From the NCBI GenBank assembly GCA_902785695.1, contig CACZZQ010000005.1:14857-78856 (forward strand): a stretch of 64,000 nucleotides of DNA. The letters are read 5' to 3'. Shown here in pieces: positions 31,275 to 40,801 of the stretch. The notes beneath the pieces are model-generated. The model was not told where the DNA came from. It did no database searches and was given only the letters and a program-made list of their open reading frames with translations. Within the stretch, counting starts at the first letter, position 1; every line of letters begins with the position of its first letter. The stretch comes from an uncultured Prevotellaceae bacterium. Lineage in GTDB: Bacteria > Bacteroidota > Bacteroidia > Bacteroidales > Bacteroidaceae. The translations under genes and the position numbers were made by a program.

Positions 31275-33431
31275 ATGAAGAAATTACTTTTTATGACTTC
31301 TGTATTCGTAATGCTTGCCCTTACGGCAACGGCAGTTCCAGCAAAGCGTGGCCTGAACAAGGTGCTGAAGCGAGTCGACGGTACAGAGGTAAAAGCACAG
31401 CTCGTAGGCGACGAGCACGGTCACTACTGGCTTGGTGAAGACGGTACTGCCTATTTGGATGTAGACGGAACCTATCAACAGGTAGATGCCAAGGCTATCG
31501 TCAAGAAGGCAAAGGCGCGCCGTCAGCATGTGAATGCCCAGCGCGTGAAGCGTATGCAGGCTCATCGTGCATTAGGTGAGATTGGTAATGGATATTTTGG
31601 AAAGAAGCGTGGCATCATCATTCTTGTCAATTTCAAGAACACCGTCTTCAAAGAGAGTCACAACAATGCCCTCTTCCAGAGAATTGCCAATGAGGAGAAC
31701 TTCAAAGAAGGTGACTTTAGAGGCTCTATGGCCGATTATTTCAAGGCCCAGAGCAGTAACAAATTCGAGCTCGACTTTGATGTGGTAGGCCCTGTCACCG
31801 TGAAGAACAATGCCTCTTATTACGGCAAGAACGACAGCGATGGCAACGATATGTATGCTGGCACGATGGTTATCGAGGCCGTTAATCTGGCGAAAGACAA
31901 AGTTAGTGATTGGAAGCAGTACGACTGGAATAACGACGGCTACGTAGATCAGATCTATGTGATATATGCCGGTCAGGGTGAGGCCGACGGTGGCGCATCA
32001 TCAACCATCTGGCCACATGCCTATACGCTTGCGGAAGCCAAGAAATTTGGTGATGGCACAGGCCCTGTTACCGTGGCTGAAGGACTGAAGGTGAACTCCT
32101 ATGCCTGCGGTAACGAGACTGATGTGAATGGAAATATTTGTGGTATTGGTACCATGTGCCATGAGTTCAGTCACTGTCTGGGTTATCCCGACTTCTACGA
32201 TATCGACTATAGCGGTGGATTTGGTATGGATTGCTGGGACTTGATGGATCAGGGTTCATACAATGGTGGTGGCTTTCTGCCTGCAGGATATACAAGCTAC
32301 GAGCGTTGGGTGGCTGGATGGGAAGAACCCATAAAGCTCGAAGAAGAGGATGTCACCGTGAGTAGCCTACCTTCACTGCAGAGCAGTGGTAAGAGCTATA
32401 TTATCTATAACAAGAAGAACCGCAACGAGTACTACCTGCTGGAAAACCGTCAGCTGGATGCATGGGATGCAGATTTACCTGGATCGGGCTTGCTCATCAT
32501 CCATGTCGACTATGATGCAGAGGTATGGGAGCAAAATCAGCCCAATGATGCCCCAAAGCACCAACGTATGACATGGGTGCAGGCAGACAACAAACTGCAA
32601 ACGGAAACCTATGACGGCACAAAATACCTGACACTTGCAGGATTGAAGACCGACCCCTTCCCCTATGGTTCGAACAACAGCTTCAACCGTAATACAAAAC
32701 CTGCTGCGAAGCTGTTCAACAGTAACATTGACGGCACCAAGTTCATCGACTCTTCCGTAGAAAATATCACCCGCAATGCCGATGGTACTATTTCTTTTAA
32801 CTTTGTGGCTAAGTATGAAAGTGGCAATCAGAACCCCGATAAGCCTTCTGTTGAGGGAGCCATATTCTACGAGTCTTTCGATCAGTGTGCAGGAACTGGT
32901 GGAAACGATGATGATTGGAGCAGCAGCGTGGCTAGTGCTACTTTCCAACCCGACAATGAAGGTTGGGAAGCTGCAGCTTTATACGGTGGCAACAAGTGTG
33001 CACGTTTCGGCTCCAGCAAGAAGTCTGGCGTTGCCACATCTCCTCAGTTCACCCTTACCTCTAACGAGAATACCCTGACATTCAAAGCTTCGGCATGGGG
33101 AAGTGATCCAAACTCGTTGGTGGTATCAGCTGAGGGTGCTACTGTCACCATTGAGCCAAAAGAGTTTACGATGGCATCAGGCGAATGGTCTACCTTTACC
33201 GCCAATATCTCTGGTACAGGAACCATCAGTCTTGTATTTACTCCTGGCAAGCGTTTCTTCCTCGATGAGGTATTAGTGAAGCCTCTTAATGCCACAGCCA
33301 TTACCACCGTATCAGCTAACGACAGCAAGACGGGTCGTATCTATACACTTGACGGACGCAATGTGGGTGGCGACTTCCAGCAGCTGCCTCGCGGCCTTTA
33401 CATTATTAACGGAAAGAAAGTGGTGAAATAA
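31275..33431 (+). CDS. M6-family metalloprotease with C-terminal secretion domain
   Basis: A 718-aa exported protease. Signal peptide at 1-20 (MKKLLFMTSVFVMLALTATA). A pro-region with basic residues follows (KKAKARRQHVNAQRVKRMQ, about 76-94). The catalytic M6 domain has HEFSH at 296-300 and the conserved LGYPDFYD after it, then MDCWDLMDQG. A beta-sandwich (about 535-670) precedes the final 45 residues, GRIYTLDGRNVGGDFQQLP ending GLYIINGKKVVK, a type-A-like sorting domain for the type IX system. It probably degrades host or dietary protein outside the cell. Confidence 0.9.
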   Translation: MKKLLFMTSVFVMLALTATAVPAKRGLNKVLKRVDGTEVKAQLVGDEHGHYWLGEDGTAYLDVDGTYQQVDAKAIVKKAKARRQHVNAQRVKRMQAHRALGEIGNGYFGKKRGIIILVNFKNTVFKESHNNALFQRIANEENFKEGDFRGSMADYFKAQSSNKFELDFDVVGPVTVKNNASYYGKNDSDGNDMYAGTMVIEAVNLAKDKVSDWKQYDWNNDGYVDQIYVIYAGQGEADGGASSTIWPHAYTLAEAKKFGDGTGPVTVAEGLKVNSYACGNETDVNGNICGIGTMCHEFSHCLGYPDFYDIDYSGGFGMDCWDLMDQGSYNGGGFLPAGYTSYERWVAGWEEPIKLEEEDVTVSSLPSLQSSGKSYIIYNKKNRNEYYLLENRQLDAWDADLPGSGLLIIHVDYDAEVWEQNQPNDAPKHQRMTWVQADNKLQTETYDGTKYLTLAGLKTDPFPYGSNNSFNRNTKPAAKLFNSNIDGTKFIDSSVENITRNADGTISFNFVAKYESGNQNPDKPSVEGAIFYESFDQCAGTGGNDDDWSSSVASATFQPDNEGWEAAALYGGNKCARFGSSKKSGVATSPQFTLTSNENTLTFKASAWGSDPNSLVVSAEGATVTIEPKEFTMASGEWSTFTANISGTGTISLVFTPGKRFFLDEVLVKPLNATAITTVSANDSKTGRIYTLDGRNVGGDFQQLPRGLYIINGKKVVK

Positions 33432-33457
33432 TAGCAACACGCCATCTAATCGATAAG

Positions 33458-33495
33458 CAGCAGCCGTAAACTTCATATGGGGTTTACGGCTGCTG
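33458..33495 (+). terminator. Terminator after the M6 protease gene
   Basis: A 14-bp perfect stem, CAGCAGCCGTAAAC (33458-33471) and GTTTACGGCTGCTG (33482-33495), with a 10-nt loop. Only a short T-rich stretch follows. Confidence 0.7.
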
Positions 33496-33573
33496 ACTTA
33501 TATGTTAGAAAAGAAAAAAGTTAAAAGGTGAAAAATATGAAGCTAAAAGCGAGGCTTTTCACTTCTTTTTTTC

Positions 33574-33581
33574 TAACTTTG
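33574..33581 (+). promoter_or_regulatory. -7 box of dnaX
   Basis: TAACTTTG, 20 nt before the dnaX ATG. No clear TTG upstream. Confidence 0.5.
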
Positions 33582-33601
33582 CAAATTCAGATACAGAGAT
33601 T

Positions 33602-35401
33602 ATGGAAGAATATATTGTTTCTGCAAGAAAATACAGACCGATGTCCTTTGACACGGTTGTGGGACAGGCAGCCTTGACTACAACGCTGAAAAATGCGGTG
33701 AAGTCAGGAAAACTTGCTCATGCATACCTGTTTTGTGGCCCGCGAGGAGTAGGAAAGACTACCTGCGCACGTATCTTTGCAAAGGCCATTAACTGCCAGA
33801 ACCCTACGGCAGAGGGTGAGGCCTGCAATGAGTGTGAGAGTTGCCAGAGCTTCAATGAGCAGCGTTCGCTCAACATCTTTGAGTTGGATGCAGCTTCGAA
33901 CAACTCAGTAGAGCACATCAAGACACTCATGGAACAGACGCGCATTCCACCTCAGGTAGGGAAATACAAAGTCTTTATCATTGACGAGGTGCATATGCTC
34001 TCAACAGCAGCCTTCAACGCATTCTTGAAGACGCTGGAAGAACCGCCTGCACACGTCATCTTTATCCTCGCCACAACTGAGAAACACAAGATACTGCCTA
34101 CGATATTGAGCCGTTGCCAGATATACGACTTTGAACGCATGACGGTGCAGAACACCATTGACCACCTTAAGAGCGTTGCTCAGAAAGAGGGTATCACCTA
34201 CGAGGACGAGGCACTTGCCGTGATAGCCGAAAAGGCCGATGGCGGTATGCGCGATGCTCTCTCCATCTTTGACCAGGCAGCATCATTCTGTCAGGGAAAC
34301 ATCACTTATCAGAAGGTGATAGAAGACCTGAACGTGCTAGACTCTGAAAACTATTTCCGCATCATTGATCTTGCTCTTCAAAATAAGGTAACAGATATCA
34401 TGGTACTCTTGAACAGTGCCATCAACAACGGATTTGACGCAGGGCTGCTAATACAAGGACTGGCAAAGCACGTTCGTAACGTGCTGATGGCTAAGGATTC
34501 ACAGACTCTGCCTTTGCTGGAGGTTAGCGAAAAAGCCAAGCAGCGCTATATGGAGCAGGCACAGAAGGCCGACACCCGTTTCCTATATAGTGCTTTGAGG
34601 CTAATGAACCAATGCGACATCAATTATAGACAGTCGAGCAACAAACGACTGCTTGTAGAACTGACGCTTATTGAAATAGCCCAGATTACACAGCCTGACG
34701 AGGGGCCTGCTAATGGGCGTAGGCCCAGAAGATTGAAATCCCTGTTTAAGCAACTGATTCAGCAGGCAGCACCCATACAGAAGACGGCTCAACAGGTGGC
34801 TGCGGGTGCACCTGAGATTCAGAAGACGCAAAGTGAAAAAGGCAACGCCAGCACACCTGGTTCAACCAACACTAAGAGTCCAGATAGTCAAACTAATGCA
34901 GGCTCTGTTCCTCAACGTCCTACCATCAAAGCCTCAAGTCTGGGGTTGTCGTGGAAAAACTTGAGGGGAACCACGCAACCCTCGAAGATGCAAATTCTTC
35001 CTGGAACTTCGGCAGTTCCTACAAACCATGATGAGAATACGACCTTTACCCAGGACGAACTGGAGTTACAATGGATGTCGATGTGTAACAGAATGCCTCA
35101 GAGACTGAATGGTATTGCTACACGTATGAAAAATATGAACCCCACGATAAAAGAACTGCCTGCTGTAGAGGTGGTAGTGCCAAATCAGATAGTGAGGGAT
35201 GAAATGGATACCATCAAAGGCAGTATTGTGAAAACATTACAGGTGTACCTGCACAATAGTTTGTTGACGCTGGATATACGGGTGGCTGAGCAAGAAGAGC
35301 AAACCAAGATATTGACGCGCCGCGAACAGTTTGAACTTATGGAGAGTAAAAACTCTGCAATAAAACGGCTTCATAAGGTCTTTGACCTGCAATTTGCCTG
35401 A
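33602..35401 (+). CDS. dnaX: DNA polymerase III subunit gamma/tau
   Basis: A 599-aa clamp-loader ATPase. Walker A GPRGVGKT at 46-53, zinc Cys65/75/78/81, IIDEVHMLS Walker B, and the SRC motif (LSRCQIYDF) for sensing. After about 370 the protein becomes a low-complexity linker (Gln/Thr/Ser-rich) and then a C-terminal tau-like domain (about 480-599, WMSMCNRMPQRLNG...). No slippery A-run suggesting a programmed frameshift to gamma was noticed. Confidence 0.95.
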   Translation: MEEYIVSARKYRPMSFDTVVGQAALTTTLKNAVKSGKLAHAYLFCGPRGVGKTTCARIFAKAINCQNPTAEGEACNECESCQSFNEQRSLNIFELDAASNNSVEHIKTLMEQTRIPPQVGKYKVFIIDEVHMLSTAAFNAFLKTLEEPPAHVIFILATTEKHKILPTILSRCQIYDFERMTVQNTIDHLKSVAQKEGITYEDEALAVIAEKADGGMRDALSIFDQAASFCQGNITYQKVIEDLNVLDSENYFRIIDLALQNKVTDIMVLLNSAINNGFDAGLLIQGLAKHVRNVLMAKDSQTLPLLEVSEKAKQRYMEQAQKADTRFLYSALRLMNQCDINYRQSSNKRLLVELTLIEIAQITQPDEGPANGRRPRRLKSLFKQLIQQAAPIQKTAQQVAAGAPEIQKTQSEKGNASTPGSTNTKSPDSQTNAGSVPQRPTIKASSLGLSWKNLRGTTQPSKMQILPGTSAVPTNHDENTTFTQDELELQWMSMCNRMPQRLNGIATRMKNMNPTIKELPAVEVVVPNQIVRDEMDTIKGSIVKTLQVYLHNSLLTLDIRVAEQEEQTKILTRREQFELMESKNSAIKRLHKVFDLQFA

Positions 35402-35422
35402 TAATTAAAATATGATAAGAAG

Positions 35423-35776
35423 ATGAAAAAGATAAAAGAGAAATTATTGGCTTTCATGGCTATACCATTCGTGAAATATGCCCTGGTCTTGGTGATTGGC
35501 GTAGTGCTGATAGGTTTTGCGGGCTCCAATAGTATTATGGGGCATTTCCAGAATAAGGCAAAAATTGAAGAGCTAAAAGTAGAGATAGAAAATTACGAAG
35601 ATATCTACCGACACGATCAAAACCAGATCCATCAGTTGCAAAGCAGCAAGAAAGAAATGGAGAGGGTAGCCCGTGAACGCTACTTCATGAAAACTGCCGA
35701 CGAGGATATCTTTGTACTGAGCGATGACCAGCGTGAGTATCAGGAAAACAACAAGCACCATGAAACAGCTGAATAA
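35423..35776 (+). CDS. FtsB/DivIC-like septum protein
   Basis: A 117-aa single-pass membrane protein. Cytoplasmic start, membrane segment at about 17-34 (VKYALVLVIGVVLIGFAG), then a coiled coil (about 45-80, KAKIEELKVEIENYEDIY) and the ERVARERYFMKTADED element typical of FtsB/DivIC. It would link division proteins (FtsL, FtsQ) at the septum. Encoded just after dnaX, as is frequent in Bacteroidetes. Its end overlaps the next gene by 17 nt. Confidence 0.85.
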   Translation: MKKIKEKLLAFMAIPFVKYALVLVIGVVLIGFAGSNSIMGHFQNKAKIEELKVEIENYEDIYRHDQNQIHQLQSSKKEMERVARERYFMKTADEDIFVLSDDQREYQENNKHHETAE

Positions 35777-36164
35777 ATGGCAGAACGCCATCTTTATCGT
35801 CAGTGCGATACTGATGGTTGCAGGAGCTGTGTTCAGTATCCTGAGATGGGGATGTTTCCCATATATCTATGCTGTTGGAGCCATTGGCTATGTGTGTATG
35901 CAGATGCTCCAACGCTATGAAGGCACCAATTTTACGATACTACGCTTGCGAAGAATCATGCTGCTAAGTAACTTCTTGTTGCTTTTTGTCGCAGTCTTGA
36001 TGTTCGCATCGCAAGGCTATACGTTTGGTCTTGACTATTGGTTCTACTATTTGAGTTATGTACGCATCAATTGGGTCGTTATACTGCTATTGGCTGCTAT
36101 TCTTCAACTGTATACTTCCTTCAGAATTGGCTCCGAATTGGAAAAAGAGGCAAAAAAACGCTAA
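35760..36164 (+). CDS. Small integral membrane protein
   Basis: About 134 aa from the ATG at 35760 (MKQLNKWQNAIF). Four hydrophobic segments (about 8-24, 30-45, 66-82, 95-115) and a basic C-terminus (ELEKEAKKR). I do not recognise the family. A longer frame to 35724 lies wholly in the preceding gene and is less likely. It follows the FtsB/DivIC-like gene by overlap, so co-translation is likely. Confidence 0.7.
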   Translation: MKQLNKWQNAIFIVSAILMVAGAVFSILRWGCFPYIYAVGAIGYVCMQMLQRYEGTNFTILRLRRIMLLSNFLLLFVAVLMFASQGYTFGLDYWFYYLSYVRINWVVILLLAAILQLYTSFRIGSELEKEAKKR

Positions 36165-36223
36165 AAGTCTGCACAAATGTTTTAAATTGCGCAAATTTAT
36201 TTTATTAGTTCAGTATTACGTTG

Positions 36224-36231
36224 TACATTTG
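36224..36231 (+). promoter_or_regulatory. -7 box upstream of the DUF4369 lipoprotein
   Basis: TACATTTG; the ATG follows 29 nt downstream. -33 not clear. Confidence 0.45.
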
Positions 36232-36260
36232 CAGTGAATAAGCAACATGCATAAAATTGT

Positions 36261-36950
36261 ATGAAGAATCTAACATATCTGTTTCTATTGGTCGCTTGCC
36301 TGACATCATGTGGAGAATTATCCGAGTCGTATGTCATTAAAGGTTCATCGTCAGTATCACAACTTGACGGCAGGAAAATGTATCTGAAGGTGCTCAAAGA
36401 CAAAGAACTGACTAACTTCGACTCGTGTGAAGTCGTCCACGGGAAGTTTCAGTTCAGCGGCTCTATCGATTCAACCGTGATGGCATCCCTTTACATGGAC
36501 GATCAGAGTCTGATGCCTGTTGTTGTGGAAAAGGGCGATATTAGCGTCTTCATTGACAACGGTAAGCAGAAAGTTAGCGGATCACCATTGAACGACAAGC
36601 TCTATGGCTTCATGGATCAGGTTACCCGCCTGCAAAACCAGATGCAGGAATTGGACCATAAATACAATCAGATGTTGTTGGACGGTATAGACGAAATGGA
36701 AGCTGACAGGACAGTATCCAAGGAGGTTGCAGTCATTATGCATCAGGAAGACAGCTTGGTAACTACTTTCGTGACCTCTAACTTCGGTAATCTGCTGGCT
36801 CCGTTTGTATTTGTACAAATGGCATCATCTATACCTCAGATAGAGCAGATAATGACAAATGCACCCGATGACTTTAAGAACGACCCCATTGTCAGTGATT
36901 TCTACAAGAGTGTAACTGAAAGCATGAATGGAAATGAAAACGCTGATTAA
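36261..36950 (+). CDS. DUF4369-type lipoprotein
   Basis: A 229-aa protein with a lipoprotein signal (LFLLVACLTSCGE, Cys17). The first domain (about 28-120) has the DUF4369 pattern: YLKVLKDKELTNFDSCEVVHGKF followed by FSGSIDSTVM and MPVVVEKGDISVFID. A helical second half lacks the thioredoxin domain seen in longer relatives. It should sit in the envelope; role unknown. Its 3' end overlaps pyrC by 23 nt. Confidence 0.8.
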   Translation: MKNLTYLFLLVACLTSCGELSESYVIKGSSSVSQLDGRKMYLKVLKDKELTNFDSCEVVHGKFQFSGSIDSTVMASLYMDDQSLMPVVVEKGDISVFIDNGKQKVSGSPLNDKLYGFMDQVTRLQNQMQELDHKYNQMLLDGIDEMEADRTVSKEVAVIMHQEDSLVTTFVTSNFGNLLAPFVFVQMASSIPQIEQIMTNAPDDFKNDPIVSDFYKSVTESMNGNENAD

Positions 36951-38265
36951 AGGAGGTAGAATAGTTAACGAGTCGCGATGCTTCGAAGGCGATTTAGTCT
37001 TCGAAGATGAGCAAATAGCAGATATCATTAAGTATCCGAGCGGTATTGACGATACAACTGATTTTGACCAGGTGATTGATGCCAAAGGCTGTTATGTGAT
37101 GCCTGGTGTCATTGACTCACACGTGCACTTCCGTGAGCCGGGAATGACAGATAAGGCAGACATAGACAGCGAGAGTAGGGCTGCGGCAGCAGGTGGAGTG
37201 ACATCCTATATGGAGATGCCCAACACGATACCGCAAACGACTACTATTGAAGCCCTGGAAGATAAGTTCATGCGCGCTAAGAAAAGCAGTCACGTGAACT
37301 ACTCTTTCTTCTTTGGTGCTACCAATGACAATTCAAATCTTTTTTCACAACTGGATATCCATCGCATTCCTGGCATAAAACTATTTATGGGCAGTAGTAC
37401 AGGAAATATGCTGGTGGATCGTGACGAGGCATTGGAGCGTGTGTTCAAGACCTCACCCCTGCCTATTATGGCTCACTGTGAGGATACAGCTATTATCAAC
37501 CGGAACTTGGAAGAGGTCAAGAAAGCCTGGGGCGATGATCCGAAAGCGAGTCTTCATGCCTTGATTAGAAGTGAAGAGGCTTGCATAGCTTCAACCACCA
37601 AGGCAGTTGGCTTGGCAAAGAAATATAATGCCCGTTTGCATGTGGCTCATGTATCAACGGCAGAGGAATTGGAATTGATTCCTCCTAATGATTCATGCAT
37701 AACTGCTGAAGCCTGCATAGGGCATCTTTATTTCACGATGCTCGACCATGAGCGTCTGGGTGCGCTGATAAAAGTGAATCCTTCAATCAAGAGTCCTGTT
37801 GACCAGTTCATGCTTCACCAATCGCTTAATGACGGAAGGATCTATACCGTTGCAACAGATCATGCACCTCATCTTTTATCTCAGAAGCAAGGTGGATGTC
37901 TCAAGGCTGCCAGTGGTATGCCAATGGTTCAGTTCTCACTTCAGACCATGTTGGAACTGGTAGATCAGAAAGTGCTCACTATAGAGCGTCTGGTGGAACT
38001 GATGGCTCATCATCCCGCTCTGCTCTTTGAAGTACGTCAGCGTGGTTTCCTTCGCAAGGGCTATCAGGCTGACATCACTATAGTGCGTCCTCATGCACCA
38101 TACGAGGTGACAAAGGACAAAATTGAGAGCAAGTGCAAATGGAGTCCTATGGAACACCACACCTTTAACTGGCGAGTGGAACACACGTTCTGTAATGGCT
38201 ATCATGTCTATAATCAAGGTATAGTGGATAGCAGTTATATTGGTCAGGCCTTATCATTCCGATGA
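36928..38265 (+). CDS. pyrC: Dihydroorotase
   Basis: A 445-aa amidohydrolase closing carbamoyl-aspartate to dihydroorotate in pyrimidine synthesis. The metal motif DSHVHFREPG lies near residues 65-74, with later zinc His in MAHCEDT and HVAHVSTAEEL, and the catalytic Asp in TVATDHAPH. Length and motifs fit the class I long type (PyrC/AllB-like). The Met at 36928 or 36934 could be the start. It overlaps the upstream lipoprotein gene and, by 4 nt, the MetH-activation gene. Confidence 0.92.
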   Translation: MEMKTLIKGGRIVNESRCFEGDLVFEDEQIADIIKYPSGIDDTTDFDQVIDAKGCYVMPGVIDSHVHFREPGMTDKADIDSESRAAAAGGVTSYMEMPNTIPQTTTIEALEDKFMRAKKSSHVNYSFFFGATNDNSNLFSQLDIHRIPGIKLFMGSSTGNMLVDRDEALERVFKTSPLPIMAHCEDTAIINRNLEEVKKAWGDDPKASLHALIRSEEACIASTTKAVGLAKKYNARLHVAHVSTAEELELIPPNDSCITAEACIGHLYFTMLDHERLGALIKVNPSIKSPVDQFMLHQSLNDGRIYTVATDHAPHLLSQKQGGCLKAASGMPMVQFSLQTMLELVDQKVLTIERLVELMAHHPALLFEVRQRGFLRKGYQADITIVRPHAPYEVTKDKIESKCKWSPMEHHTFNWRVEHTFCNGYHVYNQGIVDSSYIGQALSFR

Positions 38266-39044
38266 AGATTGTCTACGAAATCCATGAACTGACATCCTAT
38301 ATCAACTGGGCTTACTTCTACTTTGCCTGGCAGCTCAAGGATGAGAGGCAACAGTCGCAGATTCGAATGGAAGCTGATGCCTTTCTAAAAAGTCTGGATG
38401 GGAAATACAAGGTATATGCATTGTTTCAGATAATGGATGCCTATTCAGAATCTGACGACATTGTTTTGCTACAATCGGGAGTCCGGTTGCCTATGCTCCG
38501 TCAGCAACAGGTTGGTAGCGAATATCTTTCTCTGGCAGACTTCGTCTCTGATAAACCTACAAAGATAGGCATCTTTGCGACTTCTGTCGATAGAGGCATG
38601 GAAACCGATTTCGATGACGAACCCTATCAGAAGATGATGGCACAACTCTTAGCCGACCGACTGGCTGAAGCTGCTGCAGAGCGTATGCACGAAGAGGTAA
38701 GAAAAAACTATTGGGGCTATGCGACAGATGAAAATCTTTCGATAAAGGAGATGCAGATGGAGCGCTTCGTGGGCATTCGTCCTGCCGTCGGCTATCCGTC
38801 TTTGCCTGATGTCAGCTTGAATTTCCTAATCAACGATGTGATAGACATGAAGCAGATAGGCATTAGCCTAACGGAGAGTGGTGCCATGCGACCTCATGCC
38901 AGTGTGTCGGGCTTAATGCTGTCTCATCCGAAGTCTCATTATTTCTCAATAGGAAAGATTGGCGATGACCAAGTGGCAGACTATGCCCGTCGTCGACAAT
39001 TACCAGTGGAGATAGTCAGAAAATTCCTTTCAGCCAATATATGA
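38262..39044 (+). CDS. Stand-alone MetH reactivation domain protein
   Basis: A 260-aa protein matching the AdoMet-binding activation domain of cobalamin-dependent methionine synthase: GIRPAVGYPSLPD, IGISLTESGAMRPHASVSGL and HPKSHYFSIGKIGDDQVADYARRR. In MetH this domain remethylates inactive cob(II)alamin. Here it is separate from the catalytic part. The stop overlaps the downstream phosphoesterase gene by 4 nt, and the start overlaps pyrC. Confidence 0.88.
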   Translation: MKIVYEIHELTSYINWAYFYFAWQLKDERQQSQIRMEADAFLKSLDGKYKVYALFQIMDAYSESDDIVLLQSGVRLPMLRQQQVGSEYLSLADFVSDKPTKIGIFATSVDRGMETDFDDEPYQKMMAQLLADRLAEAAAERMHEEVRKNYWGYATDENLSIKEMQMERFVGIRPAVGYPSLPDVSLNFLINDVIDMKQIGISLTESGAMRPHASVSGLMLSHPKSHYFSIGKIGDDQVADYARRRQLPVEIVRKFLSANI

Positions 39045-40027
39045 ATAACATCAACTTGATTATATTATTAGATCCAGACACCTATATATATATAGTATGG
39101 GGTGTACTTTTGTTGTTGACTACCTTTTGGGGCTTGTCTTGGTTCTTTACCAAACGCCGCAAACTGATGTATGGACTATTAGCTGTGATCCTGCTTGTAT
39201 GGGGCATCTTTCTATACGGTTCCTACATCGGAGTGAATCAGTTGGAAGTAAAACGTGTGGAACTGGCATTTGACGATCTGCCTGTTGCTTTCGACGGCTA
39301 CAAGATAGTGCAATTCAGCGATGTACATACAGCTACCATGAGAGGCTGGCGTCATCAGTTGTTAGAGCGAGCCATCGATAGTATCAATGTTCAGCAGGCT
39401 GATTTGGTGGTGTTTACTGGAGATATGCAAAACAAAGAGCCAGATGAGGTTTTTCCAGATACAGCGTTGTTGGCAACGATTAAAGCCAAAGACGGCGTAT
39501 ACTCGGTGATGGGTAATCACGACTATACGATGTATCTTGACAATCCTACTGATTACGATGAATATACCAATACCGGACTGCGTATGGGTATCGACTACGA
39601 CCTTGGCTGGCATCTCATGGTCAATCAGCATTACAGAATAAGACGTGGGAAACAGAATATTGTCATTGCTGGCATGGATATGGATGGCGATGGCATCCGT
39701 TTCCCTCAGCAGGGCGACATTTCCATGACACTCAACGGAGTGAGAAGGAGCGATTTCGTTGTGATGCTTGAACACGATCCTTCTTCCTGGAAACGTAAGA
39801 TACTGCCTCACAGCCACTGCCAGTTGACTCTCAGTGGTCATACTCATGGAGGGCAATTCTCGCTGTTCGGGTGGTCGATGGCTAATTTGCGATATAAGGA
39901 AAACAGCGGACTATACAATATAGGTGACCGTTATCTCTATGTCTCAAACGGCCTTAGTGGAGTTGTTCCGTTCCGTTTCGGCGCATCTCCAGAAATAACA
40001 GTCATTACGCTTCATAAGAAGAAATAA
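39041..40027 (+). CDS. Membrane-bound metallophosphoesterase
   Basis: A 328-aa calcineurin-like phosphoesterase. Two hydrophobic segments at the N-terminus (about 13-30 and 42-65). Metal motifs: VQFSDVHTA (Asp, His), VVFTGDMQN, VMGNHDYTMY (GNHD) and LSGHTHGGQF (GHxH). Resembles the YkuE/YaeI group acting on lipid or lipid A intermediates. It follows the MetH-activation gene by a 4-nt overlap and precedes an acyltransferase gene, which suits a lipid role. Confidence 0.87.
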   Translation: MNNINLIILLDPDTYIYIVWGVLLLLTTFWGLSWFFTKRRKLMYGLLAVILLVWGIFLYGSYIGVNQLEVKRVELAFDDLPVAFDGYKIVQFSDVHTATMRGWRHQLLERAIDSINVQQADLVVFTGDMQNKEPDEVFPDTALLATIKAKDGVYSVMGNHDYTMYLDNPTDYDEYTNTGLRMGIDYDLGWHLMVNQHYRIRRGKQNIVIAGMDMDGDGIRFPQQGDISMTLNGVRRSDFVVMLEHDPSSWKRKILPHSHCQLTLSGHTHGGQFSLFGWSMANLRYKENSGLYNIGDRYLYVSNGLSGVVPFRFGASPEITVITLHKKK

Positions 40028-40042
40028 ACAAAATTATCAACA

Positions 40043-40801
40043 ATGAAATACCTTTACTACATCTATCAACTGTTAGTGGCTTTGCCAATTTCGCTTCTTG
40101 CAACACTAATCATTGTGACGAGTATCATAGTAGGCTGTGCCTTAGGCTTTGGACATTTCTGGGGTTATTATCCTGCCCACCTTTGGGCTCGTATTATCTT
40201 GTGGAGTCTTCTTATTCCGGTGAAGGTTGATGGACGTGAGAATCTTGAAAAGAAAGAGTCGTATGTATTCGTAGCTAATCACCAAGGGGCTTTCGATATC
40301 TTCCTGATCTATGGTTATCTGAACCGCCACTTCAAATGGATGATGAAACATCAGCTTCGCCAAATACCCTTGATAGGCTATGCGTGCGAGAAGACGCATC
40401 AGATATTCGTAGACAAGCGTGGTCCCAAGAAGATCAAGGCTACTTACGATAAGGCTCGTGAGACGTTGAAGGGTGGTACCAGTGTTACCGTATTTCCGGA
40501 AGGTTCGCGTACATTTACCGGCCACATGGGTGAATTCAAACGTGGTGCCTTTGCACTGGCAGATGAATTGCAACTGCCCGTTGTGCCTCTGACCATCAAC
40601 GGTTCGTTCAATATCATGCCGCGTATGCGTGACATGAAATTCGTAAGGTGGCACCGTCTGTCACTCACCATTCATCAGCCCATCTATCCTGTTGGCCAGG
40701 GAGCCGACAATGTCGAGGCCATAAAAAATCAGGCCTACGACAGTGTGATGTCTGCCTTAGTGCCTGAATATCAGGGATACATGGAGAATCCAGATCAGTA
40801 A
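40043..40801 (+). CDS. plsC: 1-acyl-sn-glycerol-3-phosphate acyltransferase
   Basis: A 252-aa membrane acyltransferase making phosphatidic acid. Motif I is NHQGAFD (79-85), differing from the usual NHxSxxD by Gly; motif III VFPEGSRTFTG starts near 150. N-terminal hydrophobic stretch at about 9-35. Its stop abuts the stop of the convergent glycosyltransferase gene (40801/40802). Confidence 0.9.
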   Translation: MKYLYYIYQLLVALPISLLATLIIVTSIIVGCALGFGHFWGYYPAHLWARIILWSLLIPVKVDGRENLEKKESYVFVANHQGAFDIFLIYGYLNRHFKWMMKHQLRQIPLIGYACEKTHQIFVDKRGPKKIKATYDKARETLKGGTSVTVFPEGSRTFTGHMGEFKRGAFALADELQLPVVPLTINGSFNIMPRMRDMKFVRWHRLSLTIHQPIYPVGQGADNVEAIKNQAYDSVMSALVPEYQGYMENPDQ

